Source of the DNA: Sphingomonadales bacterium 32-65-25
GTDB taxonomy: Bacteria > Pseudomonadota > Alphaproteobacteria > Sphingomonadales > Sphingomonadaceae
NCBI GenBank assembly: GCA_002280855.1
Contig: NCEU01000005.1
Span: forward strand, 124,001 to 188,000
Direction of reading: 5' to 3'
DNA length: 64,000 bases
Part shown: positions 25,658-34,209 of the stretch, piece after piece
Numbering within the stretch: the first letter of the stretch is position 1
Layout: every line of letters starts with the position of its first letter
Program-made: the position numbers and the translations under genes
The notes under the pieces: generated by a model
What the model saw: only the letters and a program-made list of their open reading frames with translations
Database searches by the model: none
Told to the model about the DNA's origin: nothing

Positions 25658-27019
25658 TCACGCTGCGTTTTCCAGCCCATATTGCTTGAGCAGGTCATAC
25701 AGCGTCGGCCGGCTCACCCCCAGGAACTTGGCCGCTGTGCTGACATTGCCATCGGCACGCAGCATCGCCCGGCGGATGGCCTGGCGATCGGCAGTCTCGC
25801 GCGCGACCTTCAAGGTGAGGGCGGCTTCATCGCTGCTGTTGACCAGATCGAGATCGGCCGCAGTGAGCCGGCTGCCTTCGGCCATGATGACGGCGCGCTT
25901 CATGCGGTTTTCCAGCTCGCGCACATTGCCCGGCCACGGCCAATCGGAAATGGCGGCGATGGCATCCGGGGTGAGACCCTTGAAATCCCGGCCATTTTCG
26001 CGGGCGAAGCGCGTGAGGAAATATTGCGCCAGCAGCACGGCATCACCGGGCCGTTCCTTCAGGCCGGGGATGCGCACAACGATTTCGGCGAGGCGGTAGA
26101 ACAGGTCTTCGCGGAAGCGCCCGGCTGCGATCATCGCATCCAGATCCTGGTGGGTGGCGCAGACGATGCGCACATCAACCGGGATGGTCTTGCGGCCGCC
26201 CACGCGCTCGATCACGCGTTCCTGCAGGAAGCGCAGCAGTTTCACCTGCAGCGGCAGCGGAATATCGCCGACCTCATCCAGAAACAGCGTGCCGCCTTCG
26301 GCCATCTCGATCTTGCCGGGCTGGGTTTTCACCGCGCCGGTGAAGGCGCCTTTTTCATAGCCGAACAGTTCCGATTCCAGCAGATTTTCCGGAATGGCGG
26401 CGCAGTTGATGGCCACAAAGGCCTCACCTGCCCGCGCCGAGGCATTGTGCAGGCCCTTGGCGAGCAATTCCTTGCCGGTGCCCGAAGCGCCCAGCAGCAT
26501 CACCGAAACATTGGCCGTGGCCACCCGCTCCACCATGCGGGCCACCTTGATCATTTCCGGCGCCGCCGTGACGATGCCGCCCAGCACCTTGTCACCACTG
26601 TTGCCGGCTTCGGCGAGACGGCGGTTTTCGGCTTCCAGTTCCGCCACATGATAGGCGCGGCGCACGATCAGGCCGAGTTCATCGATATCGACCGGCTTGT
26701 GATAGAAATCGAAGGCTCCCATGGCGATGGCGCGCCGCGCGCTTTCGCGCGCACCGTGGCCGGATGCGACGATCACCTTGGTGTTCGGACGCGTGGCCAG
26801 GATGGCTTCCAGCGTGGCGAAGCCTTCCGTCACGCCATCGGGATCGGGCGGCAGGCCCAGATCCAGCGTCACCACGGCCGGCTGGTGCGTGCGCAGCGCT
26901 TCCAGCGCGGCCTCGCGGTCACCGGCCAAGATCACCTCCTGGTCCTCGTAGCTCCACTTCAACTGGCGCTGCAGGCCGGCATCATCTTCCACCACCAGCA
27001 GCTTGGGCTTCTCACTCAC
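25658..27019 (-). CDS. prsR: PEP-CTERM-box response regulator PrsR (sigma-54 dependent)
   Basis: A 453-residue response regulator. Receiver domain: LLVVEDDAGLQRQL with the phospho-aspartate in AVVTLDLGLPPDPDGVTEGF and the K of DFYHKPVD. AAA+ domain: Walker A LLGASGTGKELLAKG, GAFTGA in YEKGAFTGAVKTQPGK, Walker B LFLDEVGDIPL. A Fis-type HTH lies at the C-terminus (GNVSTAAKFLGVSRPTLYDL). The extended receiver loop and pairing with PrsK are typical of the PEP-CTERM/exosortase regulator PrsR. It starts with GTG overlapping the prsK stop (GTGA). Confidence 0.9.
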   Translation of the reverse strand: MSEKPKLLVVEDDAGLQRQLKWSYEDQEVILAGDREAALEALRTHQPAVVTLDLGLPPDPDGVTEGFATLEAILATRPNTKVIVASGHGARESARRAIAMGAFDFYHKPVDIDELGLIVRRAYHVAELEAENRRLAEAGNSGDKVLGGIVTAAPEMIKVARMVERVATANVSVMLLGASGTGKELLAKGLHNASARAGEAFVAINCAAIPENLLESELFGYEKGAFTGAVKTQPGKIEMAEGGTLFLDEVGDIPLPLQVKLLRFLQERVIERVGGRKTIPVDVRIVCATHQDLDAMIAAGRFREDLFYRLAEIVVRIPGLKERPGDAVLLAQYFLTRFARENGRDFKGLTPDAIAAISDWPWPGNVRELENRMKRAVIMAEGSRLTAADLDLVNSSDEAALTLKVARETADRQAIRRAMLRADGNVSTAAKFLGVSRPTLYDLLKQYGLENAA

Positions 27020-29142
27020 GCCTGTTCCCCTTCCGCCAGCAGCGCGGGCTTCCCGGCTGCGCCCCCAACTGCGCTGTTGCCACCAACAAGCGGCAGGGTG
27101 ATGGTGAAGCTTGTGCCTTCGCCTTCACGGCTGGCCACGTCAAGCCGGCCGCCGTGGGCCCGGGCAATCTCCCGCGCTTCATAAGCGCCGATGCCAAAGC
27201 CGCCGGCCTTTGTCGAGGTGAACGGCTGGAACAATTCCTGCCTGATGAACCTGGCCGACATGCCGTGGCCGCGATCGGCGAGCGTGACGACAAGTTCGCT
27301 GCCCGCCACGGCCACGTCGAAGCGGATCGGGTTGCCGGCCGGGGAGGCATCGATGGCATTTTGCAACAGGTGCGCGAACATCTGTTCCAGCCGGGCGGCA
27401 TCACCAGAGACCATCGCATGAGCAGCCGTGTCGCCCACGTGCAGGGTCAGCGCCGGCCAGGCGCCGGCCCGTGATTTCACCAACAGGCGAAGCAGGCTGG
27501 CAACAGGCACTGGTGCGTCTGCCGCGGGCAGCCCCGTGGCGCGCTGCGACAGCCACGACAGCAGGGCGTTCATCTTGCCCACCGATTCCTTCAGTGTTGC
27601 CACCATGTCGGTCCGGAATTCCGGATTGTCGGCATGGCGTTCGGCATTGCGCGCCAGCAAGGACAATTGGCTGACCAGATTCTTGATATCGTGCAGGATG
27701 AAGGCAAAGCGGCGGTTGAATTCCTCGAACCGGCGCGCCTCTTCCAATGCCGACTGGCCGCGGCTTTCGGCGACATAGCTGCCCACCTGGCGGCCAAGCG
27801 TTTTCAGCAGTTCCTCGTCTTCCCAGCCCAGCCGGCGCGGCACCAGGCTGCGACCGATCAACAGCACACCGGCCAGCGCATCGCGGTTGAAGGCCGGCAG
27901 CACCAGCCAGTACCGCCGATCGGCCGCCAGCCACGCCGGCAGTTCGGGCGCACCGGGCAATTCGCCATCGCGCACCATTTCAAGATCGAGCAACCGATCC
28001 TGCCGCAACCAGGCAACCAAGGGCGTATCCATGGCCAGCGCTTCGGGCGGGCGATCGGCCATCTGCCAGGTGGCGCCGGGGCTGAAGCGATCATCATCGG
28101 GCACCAGCAACCAGCCGCCGCGCGCTTCCAGCACGCTGGCCACGGCCTGGACCACACGTTCGGGCAAGCCTTGCGCATCGCCAGGCGCCGAAACGGTGGC
28201 GATGAAACGCAGCCATTCACTGCGATAATCATAGCGGTAGCGGTAGAAATTGCGTGCGATCGCCACCCGCAGCCAGGCCCGGAACCGATCTGACACCAGG
28301 ATCACGGCGGCCAGCATGATGGTGGCAAACATGAAGCTGACCTGCAGCAGCGTGCCCCAATTGCCGCCCACCAGTTTCAGCGCGTAGGCCAGCAGCGACA
28401 TGGCGATCAGGTAGAAACCAACGCCTGAGAAGGCGACGGTCTGGAAGGCAACATTGCGCGACACCCGCGCGCCGCGCACCCAGTTTTCGCGGGTGGCAAA
28501 CAGGAACAGCAGCACCAGCAGCGCATTCACGGCGCCACGGATGTTGTAGAGATCGACCGAGGCTGGCGGCAGCAGGAAGGCCAGTGTGTAGAAGTTCAGA
28601 TCATAGAGGAACAGACCGGCCAGGCCGATGGCGAGCAGACGAATGCCGGAAAGCTGGCCACCGCGTGAAGCGATGTAGAGATTGTGGCTGAGCACGAGAC
28701 CGGTGACCGAGGCTGCAATGCGGATCACCAGGAACAGGCTGGCCACCACATCGCCTTCACCCACCAGAGCGCTCTGTCCAGCGCCGGCGATATCGATGAC
28801 AAACTGCAGGGCGAGCACGAAGCCGAGGATGCCGCCCACCCAGAAGGAAGAGCGGCCCTCGCCCTCCCCGCCCAGCCATGTTGGCCGCAGCAGATACAGC
28901 AGCACCCCGATCCAGGCCCCGACCTTCAGGGTTTGCAGCCGCGAGATCCAGGGTTGTAGGCCGGGATCAATCAGCATGCTGGCAGCAAAGCTGCCCGCCC
29001 ACAACGCGGTTACAAGCGCAGCACCGGCCAGCCACAGATTGATGCCGCGGCGCTGTTTGGAGAGTGCGGCGAAGAACAGGCCGACATAGGCGATCAGCGC
29101 CAGCAAGTGGCTGAGCAGGCCGACTTCGGTGAGCGCGATCAC
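27016..29142 (-). CDS. prsK: PEP-CTERM system histidine kinase PrsK
   Basis: A membrane sensor kinase of about 708 residues. The N-terminal third has roughly 8 membrane helices (from LLSHLLALIAYVGLFFAAL); a GAF-like region follows; the dimerisation/H-box is RRFAFILHDIKNLVSQLSLL; the ATPase has DRGHGMSARFI and GFGIGAYEAREIARAHGG. This arrangement matches PrsK of exosortase/PEP-CTERM systems. GTG 29142 is taken as start because GGAG lies 7 nt upstream and translation begins right before helix 1; the frame runs open to 29280. prsR overlaps its stop. Confidence 0.88.
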   Translation of the reverse strand: MIALTEVGLLSHLLALIAYVGLFFAALSKQRRGINLWLAGAALVTALWAGSFAASMLIDPGLQPWISRLQTLKVGAWIGVLLYLLRPTWLGGEGEGRSSFWVGGILGFVLALQFVIDIAGAGQSALVGEGDVVASLFLVIRIAASVTGLVLSHNLYIASRGGQLSGIRLLAIGLAGLFLYDLNFYTLAFLLPPASVDLYNIRGAVNALLVLLFLFATRENWVRGARVSRNVAFQTVAFSGVGFYLIAMSLLAYALKLVGGNWGTLLQVSFMFATIMLAAVILVSDRFRAWLRVAIARNFYRYRYDYRSEWLRFIATVSAPGDAQGLPERVVQAVASVLEARGGWLLVPDDDRFSPGATWQMADRPPEALAMDTPLVAWLRQDRLLDLEMVRDGELPGAPELPAWLAADRRYWLVLPAFNRDALAGVLLIGRSLVPRRLGWEDEELLKTLGRQVGSYVAESRGQSALEEARRFEEFNRRFAFILHDIKNLVSQLSLLARNAERHADNPEFRTDMVATLKESVGKMNALLSWLSQRATGLPAADAPVPVASLLRLLVKSRAGAWPALTLHVGDTAAHAMVSGDAARLEQMFAHLLQNAIDASPAGNPIRFDVAVAGSELVVTLADRGHGMSARFIRQELFQPFTSTKAGGFGIGAYEAREIARAHGGRLDVASREGEGTSFTITLPLVGGNSAVGGAAGKPALLAEGEQA

Positions 29143-29255
29143 ATTGGCGCTCCATGCGAATTGGTCTGAACTTTTGTCACCGCGATCTGTCCCCGGGCCC
29201 GCCTGGCCGCAACCTATCGCCATGCGCGCCAAAGTGCCACCCCGTGCACCAGGGC

Positions 29256-29305
29256 TGATCACTGCAACAGCTGTGATCATCTATCTTGTAATAAGCATGT
29301 ATGCT
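29256..29305. promoter_or_regulatory. Candidate operators upstream of the marR-emrAB operon
   Basis: Two palindromes lie in the 174-nt prsK-marR divergent gap. TGATCAC-N10-GTGATCA occupies 29256-29279. AGCAT-GT-ATGCT occupies 29294-29305, only 12 nt before the marR ATG and overlapping AT-rich promoter-like sequence. MarR repressors usually bind such short palindromes near their own promoter, so the second is the better autoregulatory operator candidate. Binding is inferred. Confidence 0.45.
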
Positions 29306-29316
29306 AATTTTGGGTC

Positions 29317-29799
29317 ATGAACCAACATGCCCCGCTGCTGGAGCCGGTTCTGGCTCCTTTTGCTTCGCCCGATACCATCGGCGTGCTGGTGTCCGACGTG
29401 ACCCGGCTGCTGCGCCGCCGGTTCGATGCCCAGGCGCGGTCCATCGGCGTGTCGCGCGCGCAATGGCGGGTGCTGATTGCCCTGGCCCGCGCCGAGGGCA
29501 TCAACCAGGCGGGATTGGCCGAGCGTCTGGATGTGGAAACCATCACGGTGGGCCGCATGGTCGACCGGCTTGAGGAAGCCGGGCTGGTGGAACGCCGGGC
29601 CGATCCGGCTGATCGCCGGGCCTGGCGGCTGTTCCTCACCCCGCGCGCGCATCCGATCCTGGCGGAACTGCAGGCGGTGGCGCTGGGGGTGCGCGCCGAA
29701 ATGCTGGCAGGGTTGAGCGCTGCCGAAGAAGCGGCGTTGCAAGGCCTGCTGCAGCGCCTGCGCGGCAACCTGGATGGTCGCGAAGGATCGGCGGCATGA
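29317..29799 (+). CDS. MarR-family transcriptional regulator of the efflux operon
   Basis: A 160-residue winged-helix regulator. The core reads VSRAQWRVLIALARAEGINQ then AGLAERLDVETITVGRMVDR (recognition helix) and LEEAGLVERRADPADRRAWR (wing). The ATG at 29317 overlaps nothing upstream and its stop overlaps the emrA-like start (ATGA), so it likely represses its own operon and is released by a substrate of the pump. Confidence 0.92.
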   Translation: MNQHAPLLEPVLAPFASPDTIGVLVSDVTRLLRRRFDAQARSIGVSRAQWRVLIALARAEGINQAGLAERLDVETITVGRMVDRLEEAGLVERRADPADRRAWRLFLTPRAHPILAELQAVALGVRAEMLAGLSAAEEAALQGLLQRLRGNLDGREGSAA

Positions 29800-30827
29800 A
29801 CCAGCGCATCGATCCGCCGGTGGCGAGCACAACCTCTCCCTCTCGCTGGCGCAGCCGCGTGGCGATGCTGTCGGTGCCGCTGCTGGTGGTGGCGGCCGGG
29901 CTGTGGCTGTGGCTGTCCGGGTTGGGCCAGGTGACGACCGACAATGCCTATGTGCGGGTCGACAAGCTGGCGATTTCCAGCGACGTCACCAGCCGGGTGC
30001 GGCGGGTGTTCGTGGTCGAAAACCAGCCGGTGAAGCGCGGCCAGGTGGTGATCGAGCTGGTCGACACCCCGTTCCGCATCGCGCTGGCGCAGGCCGAAGC
30101 CCGGCTGGCCGATGCGCGCCGGCAGGTGCGCGGGCTGCGCAATGATACGGGTGGCAGTGCCGCCGATGTCGCCGCCAAGCGCGAGGCGCTGGACTTTGCG
30201 CTGACCGAGATGGAGCGCCAACAGACATTGCTTGATCGCGGCTTTGCCACCCGTGCCCGGTTGCAGCAGGCGCAATATGCCGTGGCCAATGCCCGCGCCG
30301 AACTGAACCGTGCCCTGTCTGACGACGCCGCCGCCCGCACTGCCGCCAATGGTGTGCAGGACGTGGAGCAGCACCCACTGGTGATGACCGCCGCTGCGGT
30401 GCGCGACAAGGCGGCGTTTGAACTGGCGCGCACCAAGCTGATCTCACCCGCCAACGGCATCGCCACCCAGACCAGCCGGGTGCTGCCGGGCCAGGTGATG
30501 GTGCAGGGCGTCGCCGCCTTCAGCGTGATGGTCACCGACAGCGCCTATGTTGAAGCCAATTTCAAGGAAACCGAGCTGAAGGACATGCGCGTGGGCCAGC
30601 GTGCCGAGGTGAAGCTGGATGCCTTCCCCGATCATCTGCTGCGCGGCCATGTGGACTCGATCGGTGTCGGCACCGGCAGCGAGTTTTCGGTGCTGCCGGC
30701 ACAGAATGCCACCGGCAACTGGGTAAAGGTGGTGCAACGCGTGCCGGTGCGCATCCGGCTGGACGGCAAGCCGCCCGTGCCCTTGATCGCCGGCCTTTCG
30801 GCTGAAGTGAAGGTGATCACCAAGTGA
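29796..30827 (+). CDS. HlyD/EmrA-type membrane fusion protein
   Basis: A 343-residue periplasmic adaptor of a tripartite multidrug efflux system. One membrane helix (about 24-42) is followed by the conserved TTDNAYVRVDKLAISSDVTS, a coiled-coil hairpin region, FELARTKLISPANGIATQTS, and VEANFKETELKDMRVGQRAE. It pairs with the downstream DHA2 transporter and would bridge it to an outer-membrane channel. No TolC-type gene is in the window. It overlaps marR (ATGA) and the next gene (GTGA). Confidence 0.9.
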   Translation: MNQRIDPPVASTTSPSRWRSRVAMLSVPLLVVAAGLWLWLSGLGQVTTDNAYVRVDKLAISSDVTSRVRRVFVVENQPVKRGQVVIELVDTPFRIALAQAEARLADARRQVRGLRNDTGGSAADVAAKREALDFALTEMERQQTLLDRGFATRARLQQAQYAVANARAELNRALSDDAAARTAANGVQDVEQHPLVMTAAAVRDKAAFELARTKLISPANGIATQTSRVLPGQVMVQGVAAFSVMVTDSAYVEANFKETELKDMRVGQRAEVKLDAFPDHLLRGHVDSIGVGTGSEFSVLPAQNATGNWVKVVQRVPVRIRLDGKPPVPLIAGLSAEVKVITK

Positions 30828-32368
30828 GCAGCGCTGCCCCGGTGGCAGGGGCGCGATCAGAAGCGTCGCCGATCACCGTCACGCTGGTGGTGATGCTGGG
30901 CAGCTTCATGACCATCCTTGATTCCACCATCGCCAACGTGGCGCTGCCACACATGCAGCCCAGCCTGAACGCCGCAGCCGACAGCATTACCTGGGTGCTG
31001 ACCAGCTATATCGTCGCCACCGCCATCGCCACGCCGCTCACCGGCTGGCTTTCGGCCCGCATCGGCCGGCGCATCCTGTTCCTGTGGAGTGTCGCGGCCT
31101 TCACCGCTGCCTCGGTGCTGTGCGGCATTGCCTCCAGCCTTGAAGAGATGGTGCTGTTCCGCATGATCCAGGGCGCCGCAGGCGCCTTCATCGCGCCTTT
31201 GGGCCAGGCCTATCTGCTGGACGTGTGGCCGCCGGAAAAACATGGGCCGGCCATGGCCTGGTGGGGGGGTGGCATCATGGTCGGGCCGATCCTGGGCCCG
31301 GTGATCGGCGGCTGGCTCACCGACAGTTTCGATTGGCGCTGGGTGTTCCTGATCAACCTGCCGTTCGGCATCATGTGCCTGACCTGGGCGGCGGCCATCT
31401 TGCCGGAACCGCAGCTCGAACAGCGACGCTTCGACATGACCGGCTTTGCCCTGCTCGCCGTGGGCATGGCGGCGCTGCAACTCGGCCTCGATCGCGGCCA
31501 GCAGCTGGACTGGCTGGAAAGCTGGGAAGTGCGGGCCGAATTCGGCATCGCCATCGCTGGCCTGTGGGCCTTTGGCGTGCACGCGCTGGCCACGCCGGGC
31601 GGCATCGTTGATCGCGAGCTGCTGACCGATCGCAACGCCCTCACCGGCATGGTGTTCATCACGTTGGTGGGCTTCCTGCTGGTCGCCACGACCGCGCTGC
31701 TGCCAACGATGCTGCAAACACTTTATGGCTATCCGGTGGTATCGGCTGGCGCGCTGATGATGCCGCGCGGCATCGGCATGATGATGGCGATGATGGCCGC
31801 CGGGCAACTGGTCGGACGCGGGATTGATCCGCGCCTGATGCTGACGGCCGGTTTCACCATCACGGGTGCGGCCTTGTGGGGCATGAGCCTGTTTTCCCCG
31901 GCGCAGGGCGCCCAGCCGTTCGTGATCACCGGGTTTTTCCAAGGCGCTGGCCTGGGTCTGATCTTCGTGCCGCTGAACACGATGGCCTTTGCCAGCCTGC
32001 CGATGCGCCTGCGTGCCGATGCGTCGGCCATTTACATGCTGCTGCGGAACATCGGCGGTTCGGTCGGGATCAGCCTGGCGGTCGCCCTGCTGGAACGCCA
32101 GACCCAGACCGCGCACGCCGATCTGGGCGGCGGCATCACCCCGTTCAATCTGCCGTGGGCCGATCCGGCGACGCTGGCCGCTGCTGGAGCCGGCAGCGTG
32201 GTGGCCATGCTGGATGGCGCGGTGAACCGCCAAGCGTTGATGATTGCCTATATCGATGTCTATCGCGCCATGGCGTTCATGGCCTTTGCCATGTTGCCAC
32301 TGCTGCTGGTGTTGCGCCGGCCGCAGCGGCCCGCATCAAAGGCCGACGTGGTGCATCTGCCCGAGTGA
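30824..32368 (+). CDS. DHA2-family MFS multidrug transporter (EmrB-like)
   Basis: A 514-residue inner-membrane proton antiporter with about 14 helices. Typical EmrB/DHA2 segments are MLGSFMTILDSTIANVALPH, VLTSYIVATAIATPLTGWLS, the motif GPILGPVIGGWLTDSFDWRW, and INLPFGIMCL. It begins with GTG overlapping the adaptor gene. Its TGA abuts the stop of the convergent membrane-protein gene with no spacer (TGATCA). Substrate unknown. Confidence 0.92.
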   Translation: MSSAAPVAGARSEASPITVTLVVMLGSFMTILDSTIANVALPHMQPSLNAAADSITWVLTSYIVATAIATPLTGWLSARIGRRILFLWSVAAFTAASVLCGIASSLEEMVLFRMIQGAAGAFIAPLGQAYLLDVWPPEKHGPAMAWWGGGIMVGPILGPVIGGWLTDSFDWRWVFLINLPFGIMCLTWAAAILPEPQLEQRRFDMTGFALLAVGMAALQLGLDRGQQLDWLESWEVRAEFGIAIAGLWAFGVHALATPGGIVDRELLTDRNALTGMVFITLVGFLLVATTALLPTMLQTLYGYPVVSAGALMMPRGIGMMMAMMAAGQLVGRGIDPRLMLTAGFTITGAALWGMSLFSPAQGAQPFVITGFFQGAGLGLIFVPLNTMAFASLPMRLRADASAIYMLLRNIGGSVGISLAVALLERQTQTAHADLGGGITPFNLPWADPATLAAAGAGSVVAMLDGAVNRQALMIAYIDVYRAMAFMAFAMLPLLLVLRRPQRPASKADVVHLPE

Positions 32369-32740
32369 TCAAACCGGCGGCGGCGTGAGCCCCAACAGTT
32401 TCATCACCACCACCTGGCTCAGCATCACCACCAGCCACCACAGGCAGGCCCGGCCAACCCGGCCCCAGCGCTGCCCGGCCATCAGCAGCGATGTTGCCAG
32501 CGCCGGCACCACAAAGCCCACCCAGATCACCCAGGCGGTGGCGATGGTCATCACCCACGGCGGTGCGCGCGGTGGCGCCAGGATCAGCGCGCCGGCCAGG
32601 ATGGCGCACAGCCAGGCCGTGGCCAGCAGCGCCACCAGCCAGCCGGTGATGCCCTTGGGCCGATCCACGAACTGGGCGATCAACAGGCCCATCAGGGTGG
32701 CCAATGCAATCGGGATGGCGTTGATAACGATATAGATCAT
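32369..32740 (-). CDS. Small four-helix membrane protein, function unknown
   Basis: A 123-residue hydrophobic protein with four predicted membrane helices (IYIVINAIPIALATLMGLLI, GWLVALLATAWLCAILAGAL, MTIATAWVIWVGFVVPALA, and WWLVVMLSQVVVMKLLGL). It is similar in size and layout to DUF1761-type proteins, but I cannot confirm the family. ATG 32740 is chosen over a frame extension to 32770. It is convergent with the emrB-like gene, sharing adjacent stop codons, and divergent from the epimerase gene. Confidence 0.65.
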   Translation of the reverse strand: MIYIVINAIPIALATLMGLLIAQFVDRPKGITGWLVALLATAWLCAILAGALILAPPRAPPWVMTIATAWVIWVGFVVPALATSLLMAGQRWGRVGRACLWWLVVMLSQVVVMKLLGLTPPPV

Positions 32741-32802
32741 TGCGCCAGCTTGCCGGCTTTCGCGCCCCATGCAAGGGAAAGCCGGCTATCGGAGGACTGA
32801 GA

Positions 32803-33249
32803 ATGAGCGATTTGCCCCCCCTGCTTTTGGGCCGATTGAACCATGTCGGCATCGCCTGCGTGTCGATTGACGACACCGTGGCCATGTATGGCCGCCTGTT
32901 CGGCGCGACCGTTTCGCGGGCCGCATTCGATCTGCCGGCGCAGGGCGTGCGTGTCGCCTTCATCGATGTTGCCAACAGCCAGCTGGAACTGATCGAGCCG
33001 CTGGGCGAGGATTCACCCATCCACGGTTTCCTGAAGAAGAACCCCAATGGCGGGCAGCATCATGTGTGTTTCGAAGTGAAGGACATCATCGCCGCGCGCG
33101 ATGCGATGCGCGCGCGCGGCGCCACCGTGCTGGGCACCGGCGAGCCGCGCATGGGCGCCCACGGCGTGCCGGTGATCTTCGTGCACCCGCGCGACACCGG
33201 CGGCGTGCTGGTGGAGTTGATGCAGGAGCCGCCGGAAGGGCATCACTGA
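32803..33249 (+). CDS. mce: Methylmalonyl-CoA epimerase
   Basis: Interconverts (2R)- and (2S)-methylmalonyl-CoA in propionate metabolism. The 148-residue VOC-fold protein has LGRLNHVGIACVSIDDTVAM (metal-ligand His), NGGQHHVCFEVKDIIAARDA (second His) and GGVLVELMQEP (metal-ligand Glu), the family pattern. The ATG is preceded by GGAGGA. It links to branched-chain and odd-chain acyl catabolism, as does the HIBCH-like gene at 12.2 kb, but the mutase is not in this window. Confidence 0.92.
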   Translation: MSDLPPLLLGRLNHVGIACVSIDDTVAMYGRLFGATVSRAAFDLPAQGVRVAFIDVANSQLELIEPLGEDSPIHGFLKKNPNGGQHHVCFEVKDIIAARDAMRARGATVLGTGEPRMGAHGVPVIFVHPRDTGGVLVELMQEPPEGHH

Positions 33250-33250
33250 C

Positions 33251-33280
33251 AAGGAAAAGGCCGGAGCAATGCTCCGGCCT
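33251..33280 (-). terminator. Rho-independent terminator of the DUF883-like gene
   Basis: A perfect 10-bp stem AGGCCGGAGC (33258-33267) / GCTCCGGCCT (33271-33280) with an AAT loop. On the minus strand it is followed by TTTTCCTT, so it terminates the gene at 33315-33674; it also lies 8 nt after the mce stop and may work weakly both ways. Confidence 0.85.
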
Positions 33281-33314
33281 CACGTCAGACGGGCTGCGGT
33301 TAGCAGCCGCCCGC

Positions 33315-33674
33315 TCAATCCTTCTTGCGGCCGCTCAGCAGCCAGCCAACCACGAAACCCAGCGCGATGCCGGCGCCAAGCGCGGCGAGCGGCTGTTCCT
33401 GCACCGTGGTGCGCACCTTGGCGGTGCCTTCTTCGGCCACCTTCTGGGCGCGTTCCTTGACTTCGCGGGCCTTTTCCGGAGCGGCATCGGCCAGTTCACG
33501 GGCCTTGGCGGCAGCCTTGTCATAGGCAGCGCTGGCGGTTTCCTTGGCCTTGCCGATCGCCTTGTCGGCCTGATCCTTCAGATCGCCCTTCAACTTCTCG
33601 ATCTTGCTGGCGGCCGTTTCGATGGTTTCGGCAACGGCGGGCATGGTTTCCGTGGTCTCGTTGTTATCAGGCAT
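33315..33674 (-). CDS. YqjD/ElaB (DUF883)-like membrane-anchored stress protein
   Basis: A 119-residue protein with a long alanine/lysine/glutamate amphipathic helical region (about 15-90, possible coiled coil), then a single C-terminal membrane helix PLAALGAGIALGFVVGWLLS and a basic tail GRKKD. This matches the DUF883/YqjD layout, whose members tether to the inner membrane and are often stress-induced. No EcfG or other stress promoter is visible upstream. Family placement is by architecture. Confidence 0.72.
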   Translation of the reverse strand: MPDNNETTETMPAVAETIETAASKIEKLKGDLKDQADKAIGKAKETASAAYDKAAAKARELADAAPEKAREVKERAQKVAEEGTAKVRTTVQEQPLAALGAGIALGFVVGWLLSGRKKD

Positions 33675-33761
33675 GGCGCAATCCTTTCGAGGGCAATCGA
33701 TTCAACAGAGCGAAGTTAGTGCGTGAGGCGGCAGATTTGAAGTCCGTATTGACCACATAAC

Positions 33762-34169
33762 TCACTCATCCATCCGAACCTTGCCACGGCCTGCCTTGAC
33801 GCCGGCGCGCGTGGTCTTGGAATCCAGCCGGCGCTGCTTCGATCCCAGGGTTGGCCGTGTCGCCCGGCGCTTGATCGGGCGGATGCAGGCCTGCGCCACC
33901 AGTTCGGCCAGCCGCGCCCGCGCATCAGACCGATTCTGCACCTGATCGCGGAACCGGTTGGCACTGATCACGATGACGCCATCGCCGGTCGCGCGCCGGC
34001 CGGCCAGTTTCAGCAGCCGTTCCTTCACCTCGTCCGGAAGGCTGGGTGAAGCCACCACGTCGAAGCGCAACTGCACCGCCGATGAAACCTTGTTGACGTT
34101 CTGGCCGCCGGGACCGCTCGAGCGCACGAACGATTCAATCAGTTCGTCTTCCGGGATGGTTATCGCCAT
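33762..34169 (-). CDS. arfB: Alternative ribosome-rescue factor ArfB (peptidyl-tRNA hydrolase)
   Basis: Rescues ribosomes stalled on truncated mRNA by hydrolysing peptidyl-tRNA. The GGQ catalytic tripeptide is at 21-23 in RSSGPGGQNVNKVSSAVQLR. The basic C-terminal tail (SKTTRAGVKAGRGKVRMDE) inserts in the mRNA channel in known ArfB. At 135 residues it is far shorter than RF1/RF2, excluding a normal release factor. It is divergent from the GST gene with a 40-nt gap. Confidence 0.93.
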   Translation of the reverse strand: MAITIPEDELIESFVRSSGPGGQNVNKVSSAVQLRFDVVASPSLPDEVKERLLKLAGRRATGDGVIVISANRFRDQVQNRSDARARLAELVAQACIRPIKRRATRPTLGSKQRRLDSKTTRAGVKAGRGKVRMDE

Positions 34170-34209
34170 GATGTGCGCCTAACCCGATTCGATTGCGGAG
34201 GCTATTGCC

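Noticed and set aside
33675..33761. An EcfG promoter for the DUF883-like gene
   Set aside because: These genes are often stress-regulated, but no GGAAC-N16/17-CGTT motif occurs on the relevant strand.
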